A DNA stretch of 64,000 nucleotides from Bradyrhizobium sediminis (lineage in GTDB: Bacteria; Pseudomonadota; Alphaproteobacteria; Rhizobiales; Xanthobacteraceae): NCBI RefSeq assembly GCF_018736105.1, contig NZ_CP076135.1, positions 2,168,001 through 2,232,000 of the forward strand, read 5' to 3'. The position numbers and the translations under genes were made by a program. Below the pieces are notes generated by a model. That model saw only the letters and a program-made list of their open reading frames with translations. It did not search any database and was not told where the DNA came from. Below are positions 54,685 through 63,794 of the stretch, one piece after another; the first letter of the stretch is position 1; each line of letters begins with the position of its first letter.

Positions 54685-56037
54685 CTATTCCTCCCGCACC
54701 CGCGTCAGCAACGCCAGGCCCGCCACAAAGAATACCACCAGCACCGCCATGCCGGCCTTCTGACTTGCGGTGATTGCCGTAATCGCGCCGATCAGCAGTG
54801 GCCCGACGAAGGAGGTGACTTTTCCGGTCAGCGCGAACAATCCGAAATATTGGGCGATGAGATCTTTCGGCGCCATGCGGATCAGCAGCGTGCGGGATGC
54901 GGCCTGCAGCGGGCCGCCGGCGGCGCCGATCAAACATCCGAGCACCAGATAGGCCCGTTCCGCCGCGCCAGAGAAAAGAGCGCCGCCTGGCGTTGGCGGC
55001 GCCACCTTGATGAACAGAATTGAATCCATGTCCACCAGCAAGATCGCAACGATCGCAAACAGCAGGATCAGCATGCTGCCGGCGATCACCCGTTTCGGTC
55101 CGAGCTTGTCGTCGAGCTTGCCGCCAAGCCACGCGCCGAAAGTGCCGGCGATCGCCAGCAGGATACCGAAAGTGCCGATCTGAATCGTGTTCCACCCGAA
55201 GGTGCCGGCGGCGTAGATGCCGCCGAACGTGAACAGTGACACCAGAGCGTCGGTGTAGATCATGTTGGCGAGCAGAAACGCCGCCATCGATTTTTGTTTC
55301 GGCAATTCGGCGAGCGTTTGTCTTAACTCTGTCAATCCCTCGCGCAGTGCTTCGCCTATTCGCCGCTTGGCGGGATAATCCGGCGTCAGCAGGAACATCG
55401 GCAGCACGAAGATGATGAACCAGATCCCTGTCAGCGGGCCGGTGATGCGGTCGCCCTGATGCGTGACGGGATCGAGACAAAACAGCGGCATAAAGCCGAA
55501 CAGCGTGCGCCCGGTGTCAGGACTGGCGGCGAGAAATCCGAGCACAAGGATCAGACTTAAGATTCCGCCGACATAGCCGGTAGCCCAGCCGGTGCCGGAC
55601 AATCGCCCGATCTTGTCCGGCGGCACCAGCGACGGCATCATCGCATTATTGAAGACGGTGGCTAATTCGACGCCGATGGTAGCGATCCCATAGGCGAGCA
55701 GCAGCTGTGGAATGACGCTAGCGTCGCCGGGCTTTCCAAACCACATCAGACCGGAGCCGATCACCAGCAGCGTACCGAACGCTGCGATCCACGGCTTGCG
55801 GCGGCCGCTCCTGTCCGCAATCGCGCCAAGAACAGGTGACATCAGCGCGATCATCAGCCCCGCGGCCGCAGTCGCAAAGCCCCACAACGCCTGTCCGTTC
55901 GCGGGATCAGAGGCCAAATGCGTTGCGAAATAGGGTGCGAACACGAAGGTTGTGATCAGCGTGAAAAAAGGTTGCGTAGCCCAATCGAAGAAAATCCAGC
56001 TAATGACGGCGGCACGCGGGGGATAATTCTGCTGCAT
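54685..56037 (-). CDS. UMF1-type MFS transporter
   Basis: A 450-residue protein with about 12 membrane segments. The WIFFDWATQPFFTLITTFVFAPYFA N-terminus and SPVLGAIADRSGRRKPWIAA loop are characteristic of the UMF1 (Atg22-like) MFS family, whose substrates are largely unknown. The ATG at 56037 gives a standard start but has no obvious ribosome-binding site. It sits directly behind the stop of a PEBP remnant (TGATATG), so translation may be coupled. Confidence 0.82.
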   Translation of the reverse strand: MQQNYPPRAAVISWIFFDWATQPFFTLITTFVFAPYFATHLASDPANGQALWGFATAAAGLMIALMSPVLGAIADRSGRRKPWIAAFGTLLVIGSGLMWFGKPGDASVIPQLLLAYGIATIGVELATVFNNAMMPSLVPPDKIGRLSGTGWATGYVGGILSLILVLGFLAASPDTGRTLFGFMPLFCLDPVTHQGDRITGPLTGIWFIIFVLPMFLLTPDYPAKRRIGEALREGLTELRQTLAELPKQKSMAAFLLANMIYTDALVSLFTFGGIYAAGTFGWNTIQIGTFGILLAIAGTFGAWLGGKLDDKLGPKRVIAGSMLILLFAIVAILLVDMDSILFIKVAPPTPGGALFSGAAERAYLVLGCLIGAAGGPLQAASRTLLIRMAPKDLIAQYFGLFALTGKVTSFVGPLLIGAITAITASQKAGMAVLVVFFVAGLALLTRVREE

Positions 56038-56038
56038 A

Positions 56039-56308
56039 TCAGCGATGCGTGTGTGCGAAGCTGCGATCACCGCCATGCTCGAAAATATCCTTGTCAATCA
56101 CGAGGAGGCGTTTGCCTTGGGCGTCGGAACCTACCCAGTGATGCCACGTACCCGCGGGCGCATCAGGATCATCGCAGAGGACGACAAAGCTTGGAGCTCG
56201 CGTTGGTGCGCCGCTCCGATTAAGGGAAGGGGACACGTCTTCGGCATCGCAGGTGAAGCGATTTTGGATCGCTGGCCCATCGGTAAAGGCAACTGAGCTC
56301 AGCTGCAC
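56039..56308 (-). pseudogene. Truncated YbhB/PEBP-family protein
   Basis: An 89-codon frame whose first 58-60 residues (MQLSSVAFTDGPAIQNRFTC, ending at LCDDPDAPAGTWHHWV) match the PEBP-like YbhB family and the intact copy at 60426-60884. The remainder is unrelated and the family's GGPCPP-GHGxHRYHF half is missing. It is probably a broken paralogue that still supplies the upstream end of the UMF1 transcript. Confidence 0.75.
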
Positions 56309-56425
56309 GAAACTTCTCCTTATGCTAGGATAAATGATGCGCCAACGTTGACTTCGGCGGATTGATACGAGTCAATATCACAGAGCTCCCGGTTTGTGCC
56401 GCACCGGCGTCCGTCAGTCATTTGC

Positions 56426-59266
56426 TCACGTCGTGGCCGGTGACGATGCGGGTTTAATCAACTCGCCGAGGTCGGGCTCCCCGCAACGCGCCAACATGAC
56501 ATTTCGTACCGCATCGCGTAGTCGCAGTACTGAGGTGAAATCCGCACCCGACGGCATCACCGGCTCTCCGATCTCGACGCTGATCGCAGCGCGCCGGGGA
56601 AACCATTGATCGCTGCGCAGGATCGATCGCGTCCCGTGGATGATGCCGGGCAGGACGGGAAGGTTTGCCTCGGCCGCGACCTTGAACGCACCGAGATAGA
56701 ACCCGGACAGGCCGGTCCTTCGGGTGAAGGTCCCCTCCGGGAAGAACACCAGGGTACGGCCCTGGTGCGCGTGCGCGATCAACGCCTCGGCGTCGGCGAG
56801 GCTACCGGACACATCGTAGCGCTCGACGAACGGTATTGCGAGGCGCCGCAGGAGCGGCCCCGCAAAAGATTGCCCCGCCAATTCCCTCTTGGCGACGATC
56901 GCAGGCTCACCCGGGAGAACCGCGACGAGCACGAGAGAGTCCATGTAGCTGGAATGATTGAAGACCAGCATCGCGCCACGGTCTGGAATGCGATCGATGC
57001 CGGTGACCGAGACCGGGACCCCCATCGCCGCCAGTGTGCCGCGGCTGATCCACCTGAGTGCTGACCAGCGCCAAGCGAGACGCGGCACGATGATGATGGT
57101 GAGCGATCCCAACAGAAATGTACCGGTGAGGACGACCCACCACCATGCCGCATACAGGGCTTCGCCCAACAACCGCGTAAAGCGCCTGATTTGGGGGCCT
57201 GCCCCCGATAGCCCCAAGCGTAGCAGCTGCCACCACAGAGGGCGTTGTACTGGGCCGATATGGCCGCTCTCGTAAAGTGCCTTGGCCGCGCTGCGGCGGA
57301 TCTTGCCGCTTGACGTCTTCGGCACGGTGCGCGGTGGTGCGAGCACGATTTCGTCTGGCGGGGTGCCCGCAATGTCGGTCGTGACCTCGTGGGCGCGGGC
57401 ATGCAGTGCCGCGCGCGCTGCTGGATCGGCTTCTCGGGTCTCGGCAAGGACGACGACGCGCTCGGTGCCCGAGGCTTGATCGGTCACGCCGAATACCGCG
57501 ACCCCACCCTTGCGGATACCCGGGATGTCAGCAACGGCCTCCTCGATTTCCTGCGGGTAGAGATGGCGGCCGGCGCGAATGATGATGTCCTTGACGCGCC
57601 CGGTGATATAGACGTCGCCTCCGGCCACATACGCGCGGTCGGCGCTGTCGAGCCAACCATCGTGAAATAGCGCGCGGGTCTTGGCTTCGTTGCGGAAATA
57701 GCCGCGCGTCGTCGAAGGCCCCCGAAACTCGAGCCGCCCCTCGCATCGCTCGCCGAGCTCACGACCAGTCTCGTCGACCACGCGAACCTCGTGGTCGGGT
57801 AGTGGCTGGCCGCAGGCCACGACTTCCAGCGGCCTTGGGTCGTCCGGCTTGGCCGGCTCGGCGAGCCCATGAGTGCCTAGCCTTTCGCGATTGACGCGGT
57901 CGATCACCGGCGGGCGGCCGAGTGGCGGAAATGCGAGTCCGACCGAGCTTTCCGCGAGACCATAGACCGGCGCCATCGCCTGGGCTGGAAAACCGTAGCG
58001 GCCAAATCGCGCGAGGAAACGGCGCAGTGTCTGCACGCTGACTGGTTCCGCGCCGTTCGCGACCATGCGCAACGAACCGAGATCGAGCCCCTCGAGGCTG
58101 GTATCATCGATCTTATTGAGGCACAACTCGAACCCGAAGTTCGGCGATGCGGAGTAGGTCGCGCGAAAGCGGTGGATCGCCCAGAGCCAGCTCTCCGGTC
58201 GAACCAGAAAGCTCAACGGCGACATGGCATAAAGCGTCGCGGCATAGTGCAGACATCCCAGCCACGCCCCGATCAGACCCATGTCGTGATAGAGCGGCAG
58301 CCAACTCACAAAGACATCGGCTGAACTCGCATCCATCACCCCGCCCATCGCCCGGATGTTGGCGAGCAGATTGGCGTGACTGAGCACCACGCCCTTCGGA
58401 TCGCCGGTGCTGCCGGATGTGTATTGAATGAGCGCAACGGAATCTGGGTCCTTTACCTGCGGCAGCTCAAGCGGCGTCGCCGACGCATCTACGCCGGCCA
58501 CGCTTTCGATAGCCGTCAGGGTTTCTACTTGCGCGCGGAGCAGTCCGGCTAGCCGCTGTCCTTCCGGCATTGTGATCAGCATGCAGGCGCCGGCGTTCCG
58601 CAGAATGCCGATCTGGCGGCGCAGATGATCCTCGAGCTGCGACAGTCGCATCGGGGGATAGATCGGAACGGGAATGGCGCCAGCATACAGGATGCCGAAG
58701 AATGCGACGAAGAAGTCAATACTGGTTGGGAGCATCAAGGCAACGCGATCGCCGGGCACGACTTCACGGGCAATGAGGCCACGCGCGAGCTTGCGCGCGC
58801 GGATCGCGAGTTCGCCATAAGTCAACGTGCCGAGGATCGTCGCCTCGTCCTGTAGCACGGTCAGGTGCTGACGATCCGGATGCCGCTCCGCATGCCAGTC
58901 AAGCACCTCAAGGAGGGTCCGCGCTTCCCTTGCAGCCGGCACCGACGGAAGCGCGGAAACCGGTGGTGATGCACGAGCCATGCGCTCTCGCGCAGGTCCC
59001 GCCTGTTCCAGCGCACGCACCAGGTCGTCGACGGTCTCAGCCTCGCCAATGGTCTGGGCGGGAAGGCGTACACGAAACGCGCGCTCAACGCGCAGGATCA
59101 GTTCGGTTCGGCCCAGGCTATCGATGCCGAGATCGCGCTCGATACGGCTGGACGGCTGAACGTCAATGAACCTGATCCGCCGCGGGTGGAGCTCGCGGAC
59201 AAGTTCGCTTACCAGCGCAATCAACTCGCGCTCGCGAAGCTGTCGTTCGGCAATTATGGCGGGCAT
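56426..59266 (-). CDS. ACP - acyl-AMP ligase - lysophosphatidate acyltransferase fusion
   Basis: A 946-residue three-domain protein. An N-terminal acyl-carrier domain (about 1-90) carries the phosphopantetheine Ser in LGIDSLGRTEL. An AMP-binding ligase follows (about 120-690), with the P-loop IQYTSGSTGDPKGVVLSHANL, YGLAESSVGLAF and GRVKDIIIRAGRHLYPQEIE. After a hydrophobic stretch (about 735-770) comes a C-terminal PlsC acyltransferase with NHSSYMD (HX4D) and FFPEGTF. It could activate a fatty acid, load it on its own ACP and transfer it to a lipid acceptor. The start at 59266 gives a natural ACP N-terminus; the ribosome-binding site is weak. Confidence 0.85.
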   Translation of the reverse strand: MPAIIAERQLRERELIALVSELVRELHPRRIRFIDVQPSSRIERDLGIDSLGRTELILRVERAFRVRLPAQTIGEAETVDDLVRALEQAGPARERMARASPPVSALPSVPAAREARTLLEVLDWHAERHPDRQHLTVLQDEATILGTLTYGELAIRARKLARGLIAREVVPGDRVALMLPTSIDFFVAFFGILYAGAIPVPIYPPMRLSQLEDHLRRQIGILRNAGACMLITMPEGQRLAGLLRAQVETLTAIESVAGVDASATPLELPQVKDPDSVALIQYTSGSTGDPKGVVLSHANLLANIRAMGGVMDASSADVFVSWLPLYHDMGLIGAWLGCLHYAATLYAMSPLSFLVRPESWLWAIHRFRATYSASPNFGFELCLNKIDDTSLEGLDLGSLRMVANGAEPVSVQTLRRFLARFGRYGFPAQAMAPVYGLAESSVGLAFPPLGRPPVIDRVNRERLGTHGLAEPAKPDDPRPLEVVACGQPLPDHEVRVVDETGRELGERCEGRLEFRGPSTTRGYFRNEAKTRALFHDGWLDSADRAYVAGGDVYITGRVKDIIIRAGRHLYPQEIEEAVADIPGIRKGGVAVFGVTDQASGTERVVVLAETREADPAARAALHARAHEVTTDIAGTPPDEIVLAPPRTVPKTSSGKIRRSAAKALYESGHIGPVQRPLWWQLLRLGLSGAGPQIRRFTRLLGEALYAAWWWVVLTGTFLLGSLTIIIVPRLAWRWSALRWISRGTLAAMGVPVSVTGIDRIPDRGAMLVFNHSSYMDSLVLVAVLPGEPAIVAKRELAGQSFAGPLLRRLAIPFVERYDVSGSLADAEALIAHAHQGRTLVFFPEGTFTRRTGLSGFYLGAFKVAAEANLPVLPGIIHGTRSILRSDQWFPRRAAISVEIGEPVMPSGADFTSVLRLRDAVRNVMLARCGEPDLGELIKPASSPATT

Positions 59267-59558
59267 TTCAGTTCGGTAAAGCTGCTCCAAAATAAAAGAA
59301 TAGGATTGCGGGCTGATCAGTTCTTGACACGGATCAATCTCCCGTGGCGGCCAATCCCTATAAGAACCTTTCGAGTTTTCTCCATGAGGCGACGGTCTCG
59401 TATGGCGCGCCGTTGCGTAAGCCGCCGAGCATGAATGTGTCATATGAATTCTATAACGACCGAGCAATCGCAGCGGTCCCCGCGCCTTTGCTTTTCAAGA
59501 TCGTCGAGTGCCTCCAGCCCCGGCGGACCATCAGGAAGGCGCGGCAGCCAGCGCGCAA

Positions 59559-59785
59559 CTATCCCGCGCGCGATGGTTCGTCTCCTTCGTTCTCAGTGAG
59601 GATCGCAATGATTTCCGACGCGACGCCCTGTACGGCCGCGCCTGCGCGGAACACATCCGGATCGCCTTCGAGCCACACTGATGCTGTTCGATGTCCGCGA
59701 TTGTCGGTCGCAGTGACATGATCGCCAGCATCTCCGCAGGATCAATATCACCCAAGACGCCCTTGATTGCGTTCTGTGTTGCCAA
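59559..59785 (-). pseudogene. Frameshifted small conserved protein
   Basis: On the minus strand one frame reads ATQNAIKGVLGDIDPAEMLAI, then SLRPTIADIEQ. At about 59690 loss of one base moves it to SVWLEGDPDVFRAGAAV, then ASEIIAILTENEGDEPSRAG and a TAG at 59559-59561. Restoring one G gives a 75-residue protein that looks intact otherwise. I recognise the pattern only as a conserved uncharacterised small protein of stress islands. The start (TTG at 59785) is uncertain. The stretch 59266-59558 holds nothing else. Confidence 0.55.
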
Positions 59786-59868
59786 CGTGGTCCCACCGGA
59801 GTTGGATTTTGGCGTCGATGCCTTTTGACTGCGCCCCGGCGAGAGCTGCCAACGCACGGATTTTGCAT

Positions 59869-60297
59869 TCAGGGAACGACGACGACGGCACAGGGTGCGA
59901 GGCTGACAAGCTTCTGGGAGACACTGCCAAGCAACAGTCCGGCCAATTGGCCGCGACCACGCCGGCCTACCACGATCATCTCGACCGGGCCGCCCGTGGC
60001 GATATCGATCAATGATCGGGTGACGTCACCCCAGCCGACCCGCAGTTCGATCTGGGATGCGCCAAGGTGGCGAGCGCGCGCTTCGGCCGCCTGCAGCGTC
60101 TGTGTTGTCAATGCTTCCAGCACGTCGCCAATGCTTTGTTCGGTTCGTACGAGTTGCTGCGCTTCCTCAAATGCGAGGCTATCCGCAACTGTAACAATGA
60201 GGAGATCGCCCGACAGCGCTCTGGCGACCTCCGCCGCCACGTCAACCGCGCGATCTGCCCCGCTGGATCCGTCAGTGGCCACCATAATATGTCGCAT
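59869..60297 (-). CDS. Universal stress protein (UspA family)
   Basis: A 142-residue single-domain Usp with IMVATDGSSGADRAVDVA at the N-terminus and the nucleotide-binding GRRGRGQLAGLLLGSVSQKL motif (G-x2-G-x9-G-S) near residues 111-130, ending in APCAVVVVP. It is of the ATP-binding type. Cytoplasmic and usually induced by starvation or oxygen stress. It stands alone between the small frameshifted gene and the PEBP gene. Confidence 0.92.
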   Translation of the reverse strand: MRHIMVATDGSSGADRAVDVAAEVARALSGDLLIVTVADSLAFEEAQQLVRTEQSIGDVLEALTTQTLQAAEARARHLGASQIELRVGWGDVTRSLIDIATGGPVEMIVVGRRGRGQLAGLLLGSVSQKLVSLAPCAVVVVP

Positions 60298-60425
60298 GAG
60301 ATTGTCCTCACTTTTGCTCTACTTCATCGTGCTGGCGGGGCTCCGCACCGATCTAGCACACACCAAATTCCGGATGCCCATATCTTCGCCCAACCGGAAT
60401 GACGCGAGGATTTGAATGCCAGCGA

Positions 60426-60884
60426 CTATCGCTGGTAGATTCCGACGAGGGTTGCCTCGGCAATAACATGCCTGCGTGCTTCTCGCTCGACTTCACGGCA
60501 GGAGGGCTTGGCGCCGAGCGATAGGTGGTCGACGGAAAGGGCCAGCAATCGAAAGTGATAGCGATGACGTCCATGACCGCGGGGCGGGCAGGGGCCGCCG
60601 TAGCCCACCCGGCGAAAGTCGTTGATGGCTTGCTTGAATCGTGCCATGCCGCCGTCATGGCCCGCGCCTTCGGCAAGTCCCGTTTGGTCAGCATCAATGT
60701 CGTAAACGGCCCAATGATGCCATTTTCCTGCGGGCGCATCCGGGTCGTCACAAAGGAAGGCGAAACTGCGGGTCGTCGAAGGTGCGGCCTTCCAATCAAT
60801 GGGCGGGGATAGATCCTCACCATCGCAGGTGAAACGGCGCGGGATCGCTGAGCCGCCAGAAAAGGCACTTGAGCTAAGCTGCAT
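60426..60884 (-). CDS. YbhB/YbcL-type PEBP family protein
   Basis: A 152-residue phosphatidylethanolamine-binding-protein relative with both conserved regions: CDDPDAPAGKWHHWAVYDI (about 47-66) and YGGPCPPRGHGRHRYHFRLLAL (about 96-117). It is the intact counterpart of the truncated copy at 56039-56308. Bacterial members are small cytoplasmic proteins of unsettled role. It lies upstream of usp on the same strand. Confidence 0.9.
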   Translation of the reverse strand: MQLSSSAFSGGSAIPRRFTCDGEDLSPPIDWKAAPSTTRSFAFLCDDPDAPAGKWHHWAVYDIDADQTGLAEGAGHDGGMARFKQAINDFRRVGYGGPCPPRGHGRHRYHFRLLALSVDHLSLGAKPSCREVEREARRHVIAEATLVGIYQR

Positions 60885-61055
60885 TGGCCACCTCTGGATA
60901 AAACTGTCTCAATGATGGACTGGCTTGATTGATCCTGATCAAGGTTGCATCCACGGTCCGGTCCTCGCGAGCAGGGTCCTCGGCCGCTTGCGAGGAAAGC
61001 GGCTTGTTCCAAACCACGATTTGGCGCGCACTAAAATAGCAAAATACGTCCGCTA

Positions 61056-61537
61056 TTGCATCCAATGCTGATAAACGGGCGAACCGGCGATCCGGCGCTC
61101 TATATCGAGACTCTGTTCGAGAAGCGGGCGATCCTGTACGATCTTGGCAACATCACGTCATTGTTGCCACGAAAGATGCGACGCCTTGCGCAGTGTTCGT
61201 TTCGCACGCCCGTATCGATCATTTTTTTCGGTTTTGATCGTCTGTTAAGGGTGCTCTTCGGTCGGGACAAGAAGATCCATCTCTATGGCCCGATCGGTTT
61301 CGTCAATCACGTCCACCACAAGCACTAAGCCTGTCTCTGGAATCTTGTTGATGGCGAACCTGGTGATCTGACGTTCGTGGTGACAGAAATTGATCCCTCT
61401 CGTTTCGCCTCAAGACAGCCTTCGCCGCTGAAGCAATGGGTACGGGCCGGATCGACGAAGGCATCGTGGTCAAGGATCCAACCTGCCGGGTTCCAACCGC
61501 GACGCTGGAAAAGCGTTGCAGAAAAGCCATTTGCTGA
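61056..61537 (+). pseudogene. RNase Z-like metallo-hydrolase with several inactivating lesions
   Basis: The first frame reads MLINGRTGDPALYIETLFEKR and LYDLGNITSLLPRKMRRL. A shifted frame then carries the metal motif VFVSHARIDHFFGFDR, interrupted by a run of seven T (61232-61238). The first frame resumes at FGFDRLLRVLFGRDKKIHLYGPIG, meets an in-frame TAA at 61326-61328 and goes on as WNLVDGEPGDLTFVVTEID. A last shift gives FAAEAMGTGRIDEGIVVKDP to the stop at 61535. At least three frame changes and one nonsense codon mark it as dead. The second metal His of the motif is also Arg. Confidence 0.8.
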
Positions 61538-61687
61538 CCGGCTCACGTAGAGCGACAGCAACGAACAGAATATTCGGCGAAACGAGCCTCCGCTCCTTTG
61601 CCTGACCCGCCTTGACCTGCATCAACAACCCCCCGACGAGGTTAGGCAAGCTTGATTATTGACTATTTATCGCTCAGGAGGCAGGTC

Positions 61688-62341
61688 ATGAACGAATTGA
61701 AACTGCGTGACGATATCCTGGACGAACTCGGTTATGAACCCATCGTTGATGCAGCCCATATTGGCGTGGCCGTAGATCAGGATGTTGTAACGCTTTCCGG
61801 ACACGTCGGCAGCTATGCGCAGAAGCTCGCGGCAATATCCGCGGTGCGCCGGGTAAAGGGCGTGCATGGAATCGCGGACGAGATCGAAGTTCGCTACTCT
61901 TCGGATGCAAAGGCGACTGACGATGAGATCGCCAGACGCGCGATCAACGTGCTGTCCTGGGACAGCGTCGTTCCGAGTAATGCAATCCAGGTCACGGTGC
62001 GGGATGGGCTGGTAACTTTGACCGGAAAAGTCAACTGGTACTATCAAAAGAGCAGCGCCGAGCGCGATGTTCGCAGGCTGTCGGGCGTGCGCAGCATCGT
62101 CAATAATATCGAAATTGAGCCGCATGCAAAGGCCGATAACGTAAAAATGAAGATCGAAGCGGCTCTGAAACGGCACGCTGAAATCGAAGCCAAGGACATA
62201 CGTGTCACCGTTCGAGATGATGATGAAGTCTTGCTTGAAGGTAAGGTTCGCAATTGGGACGAGAAGTTTGCGGTCGAGAACGCGGCTTGGTCGGCCCCCG
62301 GTGTGAAGAACGTCAAGGACCGGCTGACGATAGAGTCTTAG
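61688..62341 (+). CDS. Triple BON-domain protein
   Basis: A 217-residue protein of three BON domains (about 2-70, 75-145 and 148-217), each with the VxGxV...A...GV..V strand-helix pattern (VVTLSGHVGSYAQKLAA, LVTLTGKVNWYYQKSSA, EVLLEGKVRNWDEKFAV). No signal peptide, so it is probably cytoplasmic. BON proteins of this type sit in stress and osmotic gene sets. AGGAGG precedes the chosen ATG. Upstream of an HPF-like gene, 47 bases apart. Confidence 0.88.
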   Translation: MNELKLRDDILDELGYEPIVDAAHIGVAVDQDVVTLSGHVGSYAQKLAAISAVRRVKGVHGIADEIEVRYSSDAKATDDEIARRAINVLSWDSVVPSNAIQVTVRDGLVTLTGKVNWYYQKSSAERDVRRLSGVRSIVNNIEIEPHAKADNVKMKIEAALKRHAEIEAKDIRVTVRDDDEVLLEGKVRNWDEKFAVENAAWSAPGVKNVKDRLTIES

Positions 62342-62388
62342 CGACAGCGTCTTGACTGACATCGGCTTCATCCGATGAGGAGAGAGCA

Positions 62389-62958
62389 ATGCAAACGCCA
62401 GTTGAAGTAGAATTTCAGGATATGGTTTCCAGTCCTGCGGTCCAGGACATGCTCGCGGAGCATGTGAAGAAGCTTGAACAACTGTTTGGTCGGATTACAG
62501 CATGTCGGATCGTCGTAAAAGGTCCCGGGAAACGTCACAAAACCGGCGGCTTATATGAAATCAATATTCGACTGGCGCTACCGGATGGTCGTGAAGTCGA
62601 CATCGGGCGGACGCCGAAGGAAGACGAGCGACATGCGGATTTGCCATTTGCAATTAACGATGCGTTCAAACGGGCAGGCAGGCGGCTTCAGGATAGCGCG
62701 AGGCGCATGGAGGGAATGGTCAAAAGCCACGAAGGGCAATCCATCGGAACTGTCGTACGACTGGACGCCTCCGGCGAATTCGGATTCCTTCGGTCAAACG
62801 ATGGCGAGGAGATTTACTTCCATCGCAATAGCGTTCTTGACGGAGCGTTTTCCGAACTGGCCATCGGCTCCCGGGTCGTGTTTGCCGATGAGATCGGCGA
62901 AAAGGGCCCACAGGCGACCACAGTAAAGCTGCTCGGAAAACACGGGTTGCGGGTCTGA
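62389..62958 (+). CDS. HPF/RaiA-like ribosome-associated protein fused to a cold-shock domain
   Basis: A 189-residue protein. The N-terminal part (about 1-110) has the hibernation-factor fold pattern (VEFQDMVSSPAVQDMLAEHVKKLEQLF...GGLYEINIRLALPDGREV). The C-terminal part (about 117-187) is cold-shock-like (GTVVRLDASGEFGFLRSNDGEEIYFHRNSV with the aromatic RNA-binding positions). It probably binds ribosomes in stationary phase. The cold-shock domain replaces the dimerisation tail of long HPF. Likely co-transcribed with the BON gene. Confidence 0.85.
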   Translation: MQTPVEVEFQDMVSSPAVQDMLAEHVKKLEQLFGRITACRIVVKGPGKRHKTGGLYEINIRLALPDGREVDIGRTPKEDERHADLPFAINDAFKRAGRRLQDSARRMEGMVKSHEGQSIGTVVRLDASGEFGFLRSNDGEEIYFHRNSVLDGAFSELAIGSRVVFADEIGEKGPQATTVKLLGKHGLRV

Positions 62959-63040
62959 CCGCCTCGTTCGCTGGCGCGGCGTTATGCAGATCCGTTTTCC
63001 CAGGAATAGCTCTGCTGCCGTCGTTGATGGAAATCATCAA

Positions 63041-63679
63041 TTACGCGAAGTCGCCGGCCGCGATGGCCTGGATGCCAAGATTTTGCAAAGCGGATCGCGC
63101 TGCTTCCGCCGATCCGCCGACATCGATGCTGCGGCAAGCATCCTCGATCACGAAGACGGAAAAGCCGGCGCGTTGTGCGTCCTCGGCTGAGTAGCGGACG
63201 CAGAAGTCGAACGCCAGCCCGGCGAGAAAAACACGTGTCAGCGAGCGCTCCCGCAAATATCCGGTAAGCCCGGTCGGCGTCTGACGGTCGTTCTCGTAAA
63301 ACGCCGAATATGAATCGATCGTGCGATGAAACCCCTTGCGCAGGATCATCGTGGCTTGCGAAACACATAGCGATTCATGAAATTGAGCCCCTGACGTTTC
63401 CTGCACGCAATGGTCCGGCCAAAGGATCTGAGGACCATAAGGGGCGGCAATGATGTCATTTGGTTGCTTTCCCGGATGCATCGAGGCGAACGAAAAGTGG
63501 TCGTGCGGGTGCCAGTCCTGGGTGACGACTATGTTTGCAAAGCGCCCGGCAAGCCGATTTATGACGGGCACCACATCGCTGCCGCCCGGCACCGGAAGGC
63601 GACCTCCGGGACAAAAATCATTCTGGACATCGACTACGATCAATACGTCGGTATCGCCTGCGATCATATGAGCGCCCAT
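63041..63679 (-). CDS. Nicotinamidase/isochorismatase-family hydrolase
   Basis: A 212-residue cysteine hydrolase. The catalytic triad is visible: Asp in VVDVQNDFCPGG, Lys in ILRKGFH and Cys in LAFDFCVRYSAEDA. The metal site is TQDWHPHDHFSFAS. These match PncA nicotinamidases, which make nicotinate for NAD salvage. The ATG at 63679 has GGAG eight bases upstream (the alternative ATG is at 63667). Divergent from the PolX gene. Confidence 0.9.
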   Translation of the reverse strand: MGAHMIAGDTDVLIVVDVQNDFCPGGRLPVPGGSDVVPVINRLAGRFANIVVTQDWHPHDHFSFASMHPGKQPNDIIAAPYGPQILWPDHCVQETSGAQFHESLCVSQATMILRKGFHRTIDSYSAFYENDRQTPTGLTGYLRERSLTRVFLAGLAFDFCVRYSAEDAQRAGFSVFVIEDACRSIDVGGSAEAARSALQNLGIQAIAAGDFA

Positions 63680-63794
63680 CTCTGCGGCTCCAGTATGACT
63701 ATTGGTGCCATTGAGGAACTGACCCTGATCTGAATCAATTCCGGGCTGCCGAGCCATGTGATATTGAAAAAAACGGCTTTCGTGGGTCTCCGAT

